In this document: piece by piece, positions 34,472 through 43,491 of the stretch | How positions within the stretch are numbered: position 1 is the first letter of the stretch | How the letters are laid out: every line of letters starts with the position of its first letter | Assembly (NCBI RefSeq): GCF_028823635.1 | Contig: NZ_JAPEHU010000001.1 | Coordinates: 1-64,000, forward strand | Direction of reading: 5' to 3' | DNA length: 64,000 bases | Source: Demequina sp. B12 | GTDB lineage: Bacteria; Actinomycetota; Actinomycetes; Actinomycetales; Demequinaceae | Position numbers and translations under genes: made by a program | The notes under the pieces: model-generated | Told to the model about the DNA's origin: nothing | The model's database searches: none | Seen by the model: the letters and a program-made list of their open reading frames with translations, nothing else

Positions 34472-36007
34472 TCAGGCCCGGGTCAGGAACCCGTCACGCA
34501 CCAGGTCTCGCACCGCCGGCACCAGCCCCGCCACCATCTCCCCAACCGGAACGTCCAACAAGGCAGCCAGCGCATGCGCAATCTGCCCAGCAGTGAGCTC
34601 ACCGTCACACGCCCCCACCAGCCCCGCGAGCGCGGTGTCCGCCTTGATGGAACGCCCCAATCCCCCGCCCTGGCGGATCAGAATGTGCTCCGGCTCATGC
34701 TGCAGCGGACGGCCGTACGTCTCCTTGGTGACATCGCCCGCCACCACATATGCGGCGCTCAGCACTTCGTCGTCCGTGGCACTCGCCAACCAGTCGTGCG
34801 CCACGAGCACATCACGGAGATGCGGGCCCAACGGCGACTGCAAAGCCCCCTCGTGCTCCTCCAAGCGGCGCAGGGTGGGCTTGCCCTGCATCGGCCTGCG
34901 AAGCATCACCGCCCCAAAGCCGATGCCGCTCACCCCGGCCGCGTCAAACCCCGCCAGATATGCCTCATAGGCGGCATAGAACCGCGACTCGCCACGCTCC
35001 CGAGTCACCCCAGCATCACGCAGCCACGTCTCCGCATACTCTGCCGGGTCCAGGACATCGCGCTGAATCACCCACGCATCAAGCTCAACCTCGGACGCCT
35101 CCAGCCACTGCTCCCACCGCTCAGTCCAGTCATCCCGGATCAACCAGTTACCCAAGAACTGCGCCACCCCGCCAGGGTTCAGGTGCCTGCCCACCCCGGT
35201 CGCGAGCGCCGCCACCACGCCATCCCATTCCAAGCCGCCGTCGCGGTACTCGAACTGCGGCGTCCCAGGCGGACTAATCACGAACGGCGGGTTCGACACC
35301 ACAAGGTCGAACTGCTCACCCGCGACGGGCTCGAGCAGGCTCCCCTCACGCACGTCCCACTCCCGCTGCCCAGGGCGGTTCAGCGCGTCATTGAACCGAG
35401 CAAACGCGAGCGCGCGCGTAGAGATGTCAGTGGCGACCACCTGATCTGCATGCATGGACGCATGCAAGGATTGGATGCCGCACCCCGTACCCAAATCCAA
35501 CGCGCGAGCAACCGGAGCACGCATCGTGATCGAGGCGAGCGTGCTCGACGCTCCGCCCACACCCAGCACATGATCCTCGTTCACAGCCCGGCCGGTGACG
35601 GCCTCACCCTGGTCGTGAGCGACCCACCAGTTCACCTCACCCGCGTCCGTTGCGGCCGCTGTGGGGCGCACCTCGACGAGCGCGCGCACCTGATCGTCGT
35701 CCGCGGCACCTTGTGCGGTGAGCAGCCCCGCTTCAACCGCCGCATCCACTCCGAATGCCGGCAGCGCCGCCTGCGCCTGAGCGCGCGTCAGCGTGTCACC
35801 AAAGAGGAAGAGCCGGCTGAGCAAAGCATGCCGGTCATTACCAGCGTCCCGCGCCGCAACCCGGCCAGGCAACACCTGCTCGCGTCCGTAGGCACGCATG
35901 GCACGCTCACCCACCACGTCCTGCACGGCATCAACCGTCCAGGATTCAAGGTCGGCGCGGAGGGCAGCAACGTCGGAGGTTCTCAAGGTGGGAGGGCGGT
36001 GACTCAC
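34472..36007 (-). CDS. Class I SAM-dependent methyltransferase (modification methylase-like)
   Basis: The 511-aa protein has an N-terminal ~140-residue helical region, then a Rossmann methyltransferase domain with ALDLGTGCGIQSLHA (AdoMet loop), VVATDIS and the NPPF motif (VVSNPPFVISP), and a ~200-residue C-terminal domain. NPPF marks N- or Gln-methyltransferases acting on rRNA, protein or DNA; actinobacterial proteins of this plan are usually annotated only as methyltransferases. The GTG at 36007 is a reasonable start; anything longer runs into the repeated 95-bp sequence. Confidence 0.8.
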   Translation of the reverse strand: MSHRPPTLRTSDVAALRADLESWTVDAVQDVVGERAMRAYGREQVLPGRVAARDAGNDRHALLSRLFLFGDTLTRAQAQAALPAFGVDAAVEAGLLTAQGAADDDQVRALVEVRPTAAATDAGEVNWWVAHDQGEAVTGRAVNEDHVLGVGGASSTLASITMRAPVARALDLGTGCGIQSLHASMHADQVVATDISTRALAFARFNDALNRPGQREWDVREGSLLEPVAGEQFDLVVSNPPFVISPPGTPQFEYRDGGLEWDGVVAALATGVGRHLNPGGVAQFLGNWLIRDDWTERWEQWLEASEVELDAWVIQRDVLDPAEYAETWLRDAGVTRERGESRFYAAYEAYLAGFDAAGVSGIGFGAVMLRRPMQGKPTLRRLEEHEGALQSPLGPHLRDVLVAHDWLASATDDEVLSAAYVVAGDVTKETYGRPLQHEPEHILIRQGGGLGRSIKADTALAGLVGACDGELTAGQIAHALAALLDVPVGEMVAGLVPAVRDLVRDGFLTRA

Positions 36008-36063
36008 AGCGTTCAAGGGTAGTCGGCGGCCTGGCGTCACGCCCCGCGAGCCGCGCTGGCGCT

Positions 36064-36158
36064 TCTGCGTACCGTGCCTGACACACCACGCGCGCCGCAC
36101 CCGGCGTGTTGCCGCGACTCGCCGGGCCGCACGCCGGGGCTATGTCAGGGACGGCTCG
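36064..36158. repeat. 95-bp dispersed repeat, copy 1
   Basis: This 95-bp sequence is identical to 39111-39205 except at two bases. It spans the 3' end of the M20 peptidase gene and the intergenic space before the methyltransferase gene. It is rich in GC inverted segments (CGCCGGGCCG, CGCCGGGGC). In both copies the repeat supplies the stop codon of the upstream minus-strand gene, but in different reading frames. Confidence 0.9.
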
Positions 36159-37582
36159 CTTGCGCCCCCGGCAGCGGTCAGTCCTCCAAGAGCGGCGCCG
36201 GTCAGCAGCGCGCGGTAGAAGTCCACACCAGGCTCAAGCGCCTCGATCTGGACGTTCTCGTTGGGCCCGTGGATGGCCTCACGCTGGCGCTTGTCCATCG
36301 CCAGCGGAGAGAACCGGTACACAGCAGGCGCAATGCGGGCCACGTGGCGTGCATCAGAAGCGGCCATCATCACGTACGGGACGGTCACCGCATCGGGATA
36401 CGCCTCCCCGACGGCGTCCACGAGCGCTTCCCAACGGGGGTCCCCGATCGTGGGCGACACCGGCGACGGCTCTGAGCCTTCCACCACACTCACCGCGACG
36501 CGCTCATCACCGATGACAGACTCCAGGTGAGCCACGGTCGCGGCGACTGTGGAGCCCACCGCAATCCGGCAGTTCAGCACCGCGGTCGCACGCGTGGCCA
36601 ACACGTTCTGGGCAGGCGATCCGTTCACCATGGTGATCGCCACCGTGGTGCGGACCATCGCTGCGAGCTCGGCACCCAGACGCGGCATCACGCGTGCGAG
36701 CGGGCCACGTAGTTTCCGCGCTCGGCCCAGGAGAGCCCGCTTGGGTCCGCGCAGGTGGGGCGCAACTCCTTCGAACATCTCCACGGAGAGGTCATGGAGC
36801 CCCACGGGGAACGGATTGCTTTCGACCGCGACGAGCGCCTTCGCCAGAATCCCCGGAGCGGACTGCCGCGGCGGCATGGACGCATGCCCGCCCTGCGACT
36901 CGACGCTCAGTTCTGCCGTGAGGACGCCCTTCTCGGATGCGCCGATCACGGCCATCGGGGCGGCCACACCGGGGAAGGCTTCGCTCGCCACAGCACCACC
37001 TTCGTCCAGCACCAGCCATGGCTCCACCCCTCGCTCTTCCAGGAGTGCCGTGGCGGCGACCGCAGACGCGCCGTGCTGCTCTTCGTCACCGCCAAAGAGC
37101 AACCACACGTCGCGTGCGGGCTCCCACCCTGCGGCGAGTAGTTCCTCAAGAGCCTCCATCAGCACCACGAGCGCGCCTTTGTCGTCCAAGGTGCCACGAC
37201 CGTGCACGCGGCCGTCGGCGATCACGCCATCGAACGGCGGGTGCTCCCACCCTTCTGCCTTCCAGTCCTGGGGAACGGGCACCACGTCTTGATGTGCCAT
37301 CAGCACCACAGGCCGCTCCGTCGCCGCACCAGGCAGTCGCATCAACAACCCTGCCCGGCCCACCATCTCGGTTTCAGCAGCGGCGAAGACCGCGGGATAG
37401 AACTCGCGCAACAGTGCGCGATGGCGCGCGAACGCTTCCTCTTCCGCCTCCGTCAGCGGCCGCGACGAGTCCGGCGCCACCGTGGGCACCCGGACAAGTG
37501 CAGCCAGGTGTTCCGCGACCCGCTGGGCCCGTTCGCTCACCTCGGTGGCGGCATCGGCCTGACGCTTCTTCCGAATGCTCAT
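36140..37582 (-). CDS. M20-family metallopeptidase/deacylase
   Basis: The 480-aa protein has the M20 zinc motifs: MAHQDVVPVP (His, first ligand), GRGTLDDKGA (bridging Asp) and GGDEEQHG (catalytic Glu and ligand Glu), plus a dimerisation domain in the middle. Family members cleave dipeptides or acyl groups from amino acids. Its ATG overlaps the stop of an MFS transporter gene by 4 bases, so the pair may import and hydrolyse the same compound. The last codons lie in the 95-bp repeat. Confidence 0.85.
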   Translation of the reverse strand: MSIRKKRQADAATEVSERAQRVAEHLAALVRVPTVAPDSSRPLTEAEEEAFARHRALLREFYPAVFAAAETEMVGRAGLLMRLPGAATERPVVLMAHQDVVPVPQDWKAEGWEHPPFDGVIADGRVHGRGTLDDKGALVVLMEALEELLAAGWEPARDVWLLFGGDEEQHGASAVAATALLEERGVEPWLVLDEGGAVASEAFPGVAAPMAVIGASEKGVLTAELSVESQGGHASMPPRQSAPGILAKALVAVESNPFPVGLHDLSVEMFEGVAPHLRGPKRALLGRARKLRGPLARVMPRLGAELAAMVRTTVAITMVNGSPAQNVLATRATAVLNCRIAVGSTVAATVAHLESVIGDERVAVSVVEGSEPSPVSPTIGDPRWEALVDAVGEAYPDAVTVPYVMMAASDARHVARIAPAVYRFSPLAMDKRQREAIHGPNENVQIEALEPGVDFYRALLTGAALGGLTAAGGASEPSLT

Positions 37583-39051
37583 GACTTCCCTTCCAGTTCC
37601 ACGCCCGCCTCCGCCACGAGCGCATCACCGCTCGAGGTAAACGCCACCTTAGGCACCACAAACAGGAACAGCGTGGCCACAATCGCGGTACCGCCACAGA
37701 TGGCCCACACGGTGATGTAGCCGCTGAGCGAACCTGCGTCACTCTCGGAGCCGTCCAGGGCTGTGGTGGCGCCAGTCACCAGCGCGATCGCAAACGCTGA
37801 CGACGCGAACGCACCGCCAATGGTCTTGGTGGTGTTCGTCAGCCCTGTCGCCACACCTGTGTGCTGAGGCGGGGCTGCCGCCGCCGCGGCAGCGGGCAGT
37901 GCAGCCACCAACGCACCCGACCCAAGCCCGGCAATCACCATGCACGTCACCACCGCAGCGACGCCGCCATGGAACGGGATCAGTGCCAGGTACCCCACGG
38001 CAACCAGGGCCGATGCGCCTATCAGGACCAGACGGGGCGTCAACTTGGCAGACACCCGCGCGAACAGCCCAGCTCCCACAAGCAACGAGAACACGTAGGC
38101 ACCGATCACATACGACGCAGTCGCGCTGGTGAGACCGAGGCCGTATCCCACCTCGGTGGGGTCGGTACGGGCGAAGGTCGACAGTGGACCCTGCGCGCCC
38201 AACACGCTGACTCCGAACAACGCCGAGGTCACCACCACCGGCCACAACGAGGGGCTGCGCATCATGCTCATGTCGACCAAGGGGTGTTCTGCGCGCTGCT
38301 CGACTTTGACGAACACCCACAGCAACAGCACCCCGATCGCCACCATGCCCACGACCCACGTGGTGATGCCGTCCACACGCACCAACGACAGTCCGCCCAT
38401 CATGGCCAGCAGCGCAATGGTCAGCACCGACGTGCCGAGCGTGTCGATGCTGCCGCCACCGCGCACACCGGTGTCAGGAACCTTGAACAGCACCACCACC
38501 AACGCGACCGTGACCATGACGGCGGGGATGAGCAGCGCACCCCACAGCGGCAGGAGCGCACCGGCTTGTCCTCCCAGGAGCGCACCACCGATGGCGCCCG
38601 CTTGAAGGGCCACCACGATGACGCCCGCGCCTTTGCGGGTGAGCGCCGCAGAGTTCGGTTGTTGACGCGCCCTGGAGAAGATGATCGCCACGTTGAGCGG
38701 CAGCCACACCACGTAGAACCCTTGCAGCGCCCACGCAGCAACGAACAGCGGGAAGGTGGGGGCAAACGCGATGAGGTAGCAGGCGATCATCGTGACGATC
38801 AGGGATCCGATGAGCACCTTTCGGTGTCCAATCATGTCTCCCAGCCGTGCCAGCACCGGCACCACAATGGCGCTGAGGAGCAGTTGCGCCGCCTCAAACC
38901 AGTTGATGTCGGCATCGTGGATGCCAAGGTTGCGGGCAATATCAGTGAACAGTGGCGTGTAGTAGCCCTGCAGCACTCCAGAGGTTGCTTCGACCACCAC
39001 AAGAGCACCAACCACGCCTCCCGCGATGGCGGCGCGTGACGTCGTCATCAT
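37579..39051 (-). CDS. MFS transporter, DHA2-like
   Basis: The 490-aa protein has about 14 hydrophobic helices, the cytoplasmic loop motif GDMIGHRKVLI (motif A, after helix 2) and the general plan of drug:proton antiporters of the DHA2 type. The direction and substrate are unknown. Tandem ATGs at 39051 and 39048 are the best starts, although no strong ribosome site is present. An upstream in-frame extension would be encoded by the 95-bp repeat and is rejected. It is coupled to the M20 peptidase. Confidence 0.82.
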   Translation of the reverse strand: MMTTSRAAIAGGVVGALVVVEATSGVLQGYYTPLFTDIARNLGIHDADINWFEAAQLLLSAIVVPVLARLGDMIGHRKVLIGSLIVTMIACYLIAFAPTFPLFVAAWALQGFYVVWLPLNVAIIFSRARQQPNSAALTRKGAGVIVVALQAGAIGGALLGGQAGALLPLWGALLIPAVMVTVALVVVLFKVPDTGVRGGGSIDTLGTSVLTIALLAMMGGLSLVRVDGITTWVVGMVAIGVLLLWVFVKVEQRAEHPLVDMSMMRSPSLWPVVVTSALFGVSVLGAQGPLSTFARTDPTEVGYGLGLTSATASYVIGAYVFSLLVGAGLFARVSAKLTPRLVLIGASALVAVGYLALIPFHGGVAAVVTCMVIAGLGSGALVAALPAAAAAAAPPQHTGVATGLTNTTKTIGGAFASSAFAIALVTGATTALDGSESDAGSLSGYITVWAICGGTAIVATLFLFVVPKVAFTSSGDALVAEAGVELEGKS

Positions 39052-39110
39052 GGACAGGATTGTGACACTCGCGTGTATCCGCAACGTTTCGAACGCGCGG
39101 GCTGGGCGCG

Positions 39111-39205
39111 TCTGCGTACCGTGCCTGACACGCCACGCGCGCCGCACCCGGAGTGTTGCCGCGACTCGCCGGGCCGCACGCCGGGGCTATGTCAGGGACG
39201 GCTCG
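39111..39205. repeat. 95-bp dispersed repeat, copy 2
   Basis: This is the second copy of the sequence at 36064-36158, in the same orientation. It covers the last codons and stop of aroD and the space before the MFS gene. The two copies lie about 3.05 kb apart and flank the MFS-M20 gene pair, so homologous recombination between them would delete that pair. Confidence 0.9.
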
Positions 39206-39944
39206 TGTGCGCTCCCGGCAGGACGGTGCCCATCGCAGCACGCAACGCATTGATCTCCACCTGACCAGGCGCAGAGGCCTGACCCACCATCGCGAAGGTC
39301 GCCACAGAGCCGAACACCCCTCCAGCAACGCGAGACACGACGCCCAACTCACCCATGGACATCGTGATGACAGGACCGCCGATGCTGCGGCTGGCACGCT
39401 CGGTGGCGTCCAGCAGAGTCACCGCATCCGCAGGGGTGTGGGGCATGACGGCGATCTTGGGGACGTCGGCGCCACGCTCAGCCATGTCTTCCAGCGTGGC
39501 AACAATCTCCTCGCGGGCGGGCGTACCGTCAAAGTGGTGACGGGACCCCACGACGTCGACGCCAGAGGCGTGAGCCGCCGCGACCACCGCGTCCGCCGTG
39601 GCCCGCGCCATTTCCACGTCGATGAGTGCGGGTCGCATCATCTCCACAACGGTGACAAGAACATCCTGGTAGTAGTCGTTGTCGACGTCCGCGAGGCCAC
39701 CCTCGGCGGCGGTGCGTAGCGTCACCAGCACCGGAATGTCCCCCGCTGCCTCAGCCACGTCCTGGGCCACCGCCAGGCACCCTTCAAGCGGCACCCCGGC
39801 AGCGATCAGCGGATCGATCCGCCACTCGATCACATCCGGGCGCGCGGCCACGACCAGCGCGCAATGCTCGGCCACTTCCCCGGCAGAAGCACCCAGGACG
39901 GGAACGATCACCGCCGGGGACTCAGCGCTCCACGCGAGCGTCAT
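39192..39944 (-). CDS. aroD: Type I 3-dehydroquinate dehydratase
   Basis: The 250-aa protein carries the class I signature: EWRID (40-44), LVTLRTAAEGG (73-83), SRHHFDGTP (134-142, with catalytic His) and VPKIAV with Schiff-base Lys163, plus the closing SMGELGVVSRV and GQ motifs. It dehydrates 3-dehydroquinate in the shikimate pathway or in quinate breakdown. Actinobacteria more often use type II AroQ, so a catabolic role is possible. The start overlaps the stop of the next upstream gene. Confidence 0.88.
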   Translation of the reverse strand: MTLAWSAESPAVIVPVLGASAGEVAEHCALVVAARPDVIEWRIDPLIAAGVPLEGCLAVAQDVAEAAGDIPVLVTLRTAAEGGLADVDNDYYQDVLVTVVEMMRPALIDVEMARATADAVVAAAHASGVDVVGSRHHFDGTPAREEIVATLEDMAERGADVPKIAVMPHTPADAVTLLDATERASRSIGGPVITMSMGELGVVSRVAGGVFGSVATFAMVGQASAPGQVEINALRAAMGTVLPGAHTSRP

Positions 39945-40414
39945 GCCGCACTCTCCACGGCAATCTCCACGGAGTCCTGCATGGCACGGATCTGCGGCGC
40001 ACGGTCGCTTTCGACCGCGGCGGGGCAGGTGCCCATGAGTTGCACCAAGTCCCGCGTCTCACCTTGTTCCACCAGGATGTACCGCACCACTTGGCAGTAG
40101 CCCTTGCGAGTGACGGGGTGCTTGACCTGGGCCTCCAGGTCGAAGGTTGCCCGGCCGCCAATCTGTGTCTGTTCCCGGCGGGTTTCCTTGAATCCGGGGA
40201 GCTTCGCGAAGGTCGCGGCGATCTGCTTGGCGGCGTCGTCGAGCGACTCGGTGGGCCGCAGCCGGGTCACCAGGACTTCCAGCTTGCCGCCGTCGGCGTG
40301 TTCGAACGTCATCGCAGGACCCAAGCCAGGCTTGGCCTCCCAGCCGTCGGGCACGTCGAGTGCCACGCTTGGAGGTCCAGCGAATACGGGGCCGGGGTAG
40401 GTGAACTGCGTCAT
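39941..40414 (-). CDS. Hypothetical protein, LpqN/DcrB-like
   Basis: The 157-aa protein has no signal peptide or membrane helix. A PDGWE...GPAMTFEHADGGKLEVLVTRLRPTESLDDAAKQI pattern resembles the small alpha/beta domain of LpqN/PsbP-like actinobacterial proteins. The function is not known. Its stop overlaps the aroD start by 4 bases. Confidence 0.55.
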   Translation of the reverse strand: MTQFTYPGPVFAGPPSVALDVPDGWEAKPGLGPAMTFEHADGGKLEVLVTRLRPTESLDDAAKQIAATFAKLPGFKETRREQTQIGGRATFDLEAQVKHPVTRKGYCQVVRYILVEQGETRDLVQLMGTCPAAVESDRAPQIRAMQDSVEIAVESAA

Positions 40415-40456
40415 GCGCCCATGATGCCGTACCGGTCCTTCACCACGGGTCAATGC

Positions 40457-42754
40457 TCACGGGCGTTCCGCTGCCACGGGCTCCGTTTCCGTCTCGTCCT
40501 CGATGCCGGCAGCGTGTGCTCGGTGGGAGGACATCGCTACGGTCACGATGGCAACCGCTGCGGCAATGCCCGCTACCGTCCACCGGATCACGGGGTTGGC
40601 GTCGTTGCCGTACGTCACGAGCACGACGGCCGGGGCGATGAGCAGGGCCACCAGGTTCATGACCTTGATCAGCGGGTTGATGGCGGGACCGGCGGTGTCT
40701 TTGAAGGGGTCACCGATGGTGTCGCCGATGACTGTCGCTTCGTGGGCCGGTGAGTTCTTGCCGCCGTGGTGGCCGTCTTCGACGATCTTCTTGGCGTTGT
40801 CCCAGGATCCGCCAGAGTTGGCCAGGAACACGGCCATCAGTACACCTGTGCCAATGGCTCCGGCCAGGAATCCGGCGAGCGCGCCCGGCCCCAAAGCGAA
40901 TCCCACGAACACTGGAGCCATTGCGGCGAGCAGTCCCGGGGTGGCGAGTTCTCGCAGCGAGTCGCGGGTGCAGATGTCGACCACGCGGCCGTACTCGGGC
41001 CGGGTTTCGCCGGTCATGATGCCGGGAAGTTCGCGGAACTGGCGGCGAACCTCGAGGACGATGGCGCCGGCGGCTCGCGTGACGGCGTCAATGGCTAGTC
41101 CGGAGAACAAGAACACCGTGGCGCCGCCGATGATGATGCCCACGAGCGTGAGCGGGTTGATGACCTCGTAGGAGAAGTCCGCCATGGTCTCGCCGGCATC
41201 GGCCAGCGCCTGGGTGACGGCATCCGAGTACGAGCCGAACAGCGCGGTCGCTGCCAACACCGCGGTCGCAATCGCAATGCCTTTGGTGATGGCTTTGGTG
41301 GTGTTTCCTACGGCGTCCAGGTCGGTGAGGATTTGCGCGGCCTCCTCATCGACTTCCCCGCTCATCTCGGCAATGCCTTGGGCGTTGTCTGACACCGGCC
41401 CGAACGTGTCCATCGCCACGATCACGCCCACCGTGGTCAGCAGACCACACCCCGCGAGCGCGACCAGGAACAGCGCCATCGCGACCGAACCACCGGCCAC
41501 GAAGAACAGCACCACCACGGCACCAGCAATCACAGTTGCGGTGTAGACCGCGGACTCCAGACCCACGCCGATGCCGGACAGCACCACCGTGGCCGCTCCA
41601 GTGCGGGAGGTGGCCGCCACGCGGCGGGTGGGTTTCTTGGCAGTGTCGGTGAAGAAACCGGTGAGCCACAGGATCAGCCCTGCCAGGCCGATGCCGACGA
41701 ACACCGCCACCGTTGCCATGATGCGCGGGTCGCCGGACTCGTCGGCGATCGTGGACCCCGTGAACTCAGAGAACGAGGAGGGCAGGTACGCGAAGGCGGC
41801 GATGGCGGAGAGCACCGCGCCGATGGCGGCCGCGGTGTAGAAGCCACGGTTGATCGCTTTCAGCCCGGGCTCTCCCTTGCGCACCTTGGTAATGAACACC
41901 CCAACTGCAGCGACGAACGCTCCGACCGCGGTCACGATCAGGGGGAACACTAAGCCCTGCTCGCCCATGGCGGCCTTGCCCAGAATCAGTGCGGCCACCA
42001 GGGTCACGGCGTAGGACTCGAACAGGTCGGCAGCCATGCCGGCGCAGTCGCCCACGTTGTCGCCTACGTTGTCGGCGATTGTTGCCGCATTGCGGGGATC
42101 GTCTTCAGGAATGTGTTGCTCGACTTTGCCTACCAAGTCAGCCCCTACATCGGCCGCTTTGGTGAAGATGCCGCCGCCTACACGCATAAACATCGCAAGC
42201 AGTGCGGCCCCGAAGCCGAATCCCTCCAACACGGCGGCCGCGTCGCCACGGAAAATCAGCACCACCGATGCGGCACCCACAAGGCCCATTCCCACCACTG
42301 ACATGCCCACGGCACCTCCGGTCCGGAACGCGATCCGGGCGCCTTCGGCACGGCCGTCAGGCTTGGTGGCGGCTGCCGCCACACGGACATTGGCGCGCAC
42401 CGCGAGCCACATTCCCATGTAGCCAATGGCGGCGGAGAACCCGGCCCCTAACAGGAAGAACAGGGATCGCCCCACTCGCACGCCGGCATCACCGGGCAGG
42501 AGGAACAGCAGGCAGAACACCACCGCAGCGAACAACACCAGGGTGCGGAACTGTCTGCTCAGGTACGCGGACGCGCCCTCTTGAACAGCACCCGCGATGT
42601 CTCTCATGCGTTCAGTGCCATCGGCGGCTTTCAGCACTTGCTGTCGCAACACGTATGAGAAAACTAAGGCCGCCACGGCGATCGCGGCGATCACGCCCAC
42701 GATGACCAGGTTGCTCTGGCCAACCTCAACGTCAGTACCCACTAATGTGCGCAT
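40457..42754 (-). CDS. hppA: K+-insensitive proton-translocating pyrophosphatase
   Basis: The 765-aa protein has about 16 membrane helices and the pyrophosphate-binding motifs DVGADLVGKVE and the DNVGDNVGDCAGMAADLFESY block. The GNTTKA sequence (Lys instead of Ala) marks the K+-independent proton-pumping class. It couples hydrolysis of pyrophosphate to proton export and so saves energy. GGAGGACGA sets the ATG at 42754. It is probably monocistronic. Confidence 0.93.
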   Translation of the reverse strand: MRTLVGTDVEVGQSNLVIVGVIAAIAVAALVFSYVLRQQVLKAADGTERMRDIAGAVQEGASAYLSRQFRTLVLFAAVVFCLLFLLPGDAGVRVGRSLFFLLGAGFSAAIGYMGMWLAVRANVRVAAAATKPDGRAEGARIAFRTGGAVGMSVVGMGLVGAASVVLIFRGDAAAVLEGFGFGAALLAMFMRVGGGIFTKAADVGADLVGKVEQHIPEDDPRNAATIADNVGDNVGDCAGMAADLFESYAVTLVAALILGKAAMGEQGLVFPLIVTAVGAFVAAVGVFITKVRKGEPGLKAINRGFYTAAAIGAVLSAIAAFAYLPSSFSEFTGSTIADESGDPRIMATVAVFVGIGLAGLILWLTGFFTDTAKKPTRRVAATSRTGAATVVLSGIGVGLESAVYTATVIAGAVVVLFFVAGGSVAMALFLVALAGCGLLTTVGVIVAMDTFGPVSDNAQGIAEMSGEVDEEAAQILTDLDAVGNTTKAITKGIAIATAVLAATALFGSYSDAVTQALADAGETMADFSYEVINPLTLVGIIIGGATVFLFSGLAIDAVTRAAGAIVLEVRRQFRELPGIMTGETRPEYGRVVDICTRDSLRELATPGLLAAMAPVFVGFALGPGALAGFLAGAIGTGVLMAVFLANSGGSWDNAKKIVEDGHHGGKNSPAHEATVIGDTIGDPFKDTAGPAINPLIKVMNLVALLIAPAVVLVTYGNDANPVIRWTVAGIAAAVAIVTVAMSSHRAHAAGIEDETETEPVAAERP

Positions 42755-42930
42755 TCGTCCTCCCTGACGAAGCTCACGGGCTTGCACCACGCTGTGCAAC
42801 CCTCCTGGTTATGCCGTCACTCTAGGGGACGATGGGGAACGCGGCGAGGTATGACCCAACGTTTTCCCCACCTCGTGCGTCGACATTGCGAATCAACCAG
42901 TAGTGCTGATCATCGTGGCGGAGGAACCTG

Positions 42931-43491
42931 ATGGCTCGTGGGAGAGACGCTCAGTGGCGAGACACCATGGAGCAGTTGGTGCGGGATCGAGAACGCGCCC
43001 TGCTGTCATATGCCTACCTGGTGTGCGGCAACCCTGTGCAAGCGCAGGACCTTGTTCAGGATGCGTTAGTGCGGACGTTTAGCCGCGAACGCCCTGGACT
43101 GACGGTCACCAAGGCTGAGGGCTATGTCCGGCGGGCCATTACTTCCACCTACATCGATGGCTACCGCCGCACCCAGCGTTGGCAGCGTGTCCAGCACCTG
43201 TTCCGTCCTGAGGAGACCACGCCTGACCGGTTTGGGGAAGTGGAAGCGGGGTCCGATGTGGCGACGGCGCTCGCGACGTTGCCGCCCCGGGTCCGCGCGT
43301 GTGTGGTGTTGAGGTTTTTTGATGACCTCACCGTCCCGCAGATCGCCCGCCAACTGGGGCTGGCCGACGGATCAGTGAAGCGCTACTTGAGTGATGGCCT
43401 AAGTCAGCTGGAGCTGGCATTGGGTCCCTTGGAAGACGCTCACGCAGACCAGGACGACTGGGCTGACGTGGTGGGAAGGAGTCAGTCATGA
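42931..43491 (+). CDS. SigE-family ECF RNA polymerase sigma factor, module 3
   Basis: The 186-aa protein has region 2 (LLSYAYLVCGNPVQAQDLVQDALVRTF ... AEGYVRRAITSTYIDGYRR) and region 4 (LATLPPRVRACVVLRFFDDLTVPQIARQLGLADGSVKRYLSDG). It is closely similar in plan to the factor at 28233-28793. GGCGGAGGAACCTG precedes the ATG. The stop overlaps the next gene's start. Confidence 0.87.
   Translation: MARGRDAQWRDTMEQLVRDRERALLSYAYLVCGNPVQAQDLVQDALVRTFSRERPGLTVTKAEGYVRRAITSTYIDGYRRTQRWQRVQHLFRPEETTPDRFGEVEAGSDVATALATLPPRVRACVVLRFFDDLTVPQIARQLGLADGSVKRYLSDGLSQLELALGPLEDAHADQDDWADVVGRSQS

Noticed and set aside
34574-36022. A 482-codon open frame opposite the methyltransferase gene
   Set aside because: It is rich in Arg, His and Pro with no motif; the minus-strand gene has clear methyltransferase motifs.
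36008-36100. A common N-terminus shared by the methyltransferase and the MFS protein
   Set aside because: The similarity comes from reading through the 95-bp repeat in both places; it is not a shared protein domain.
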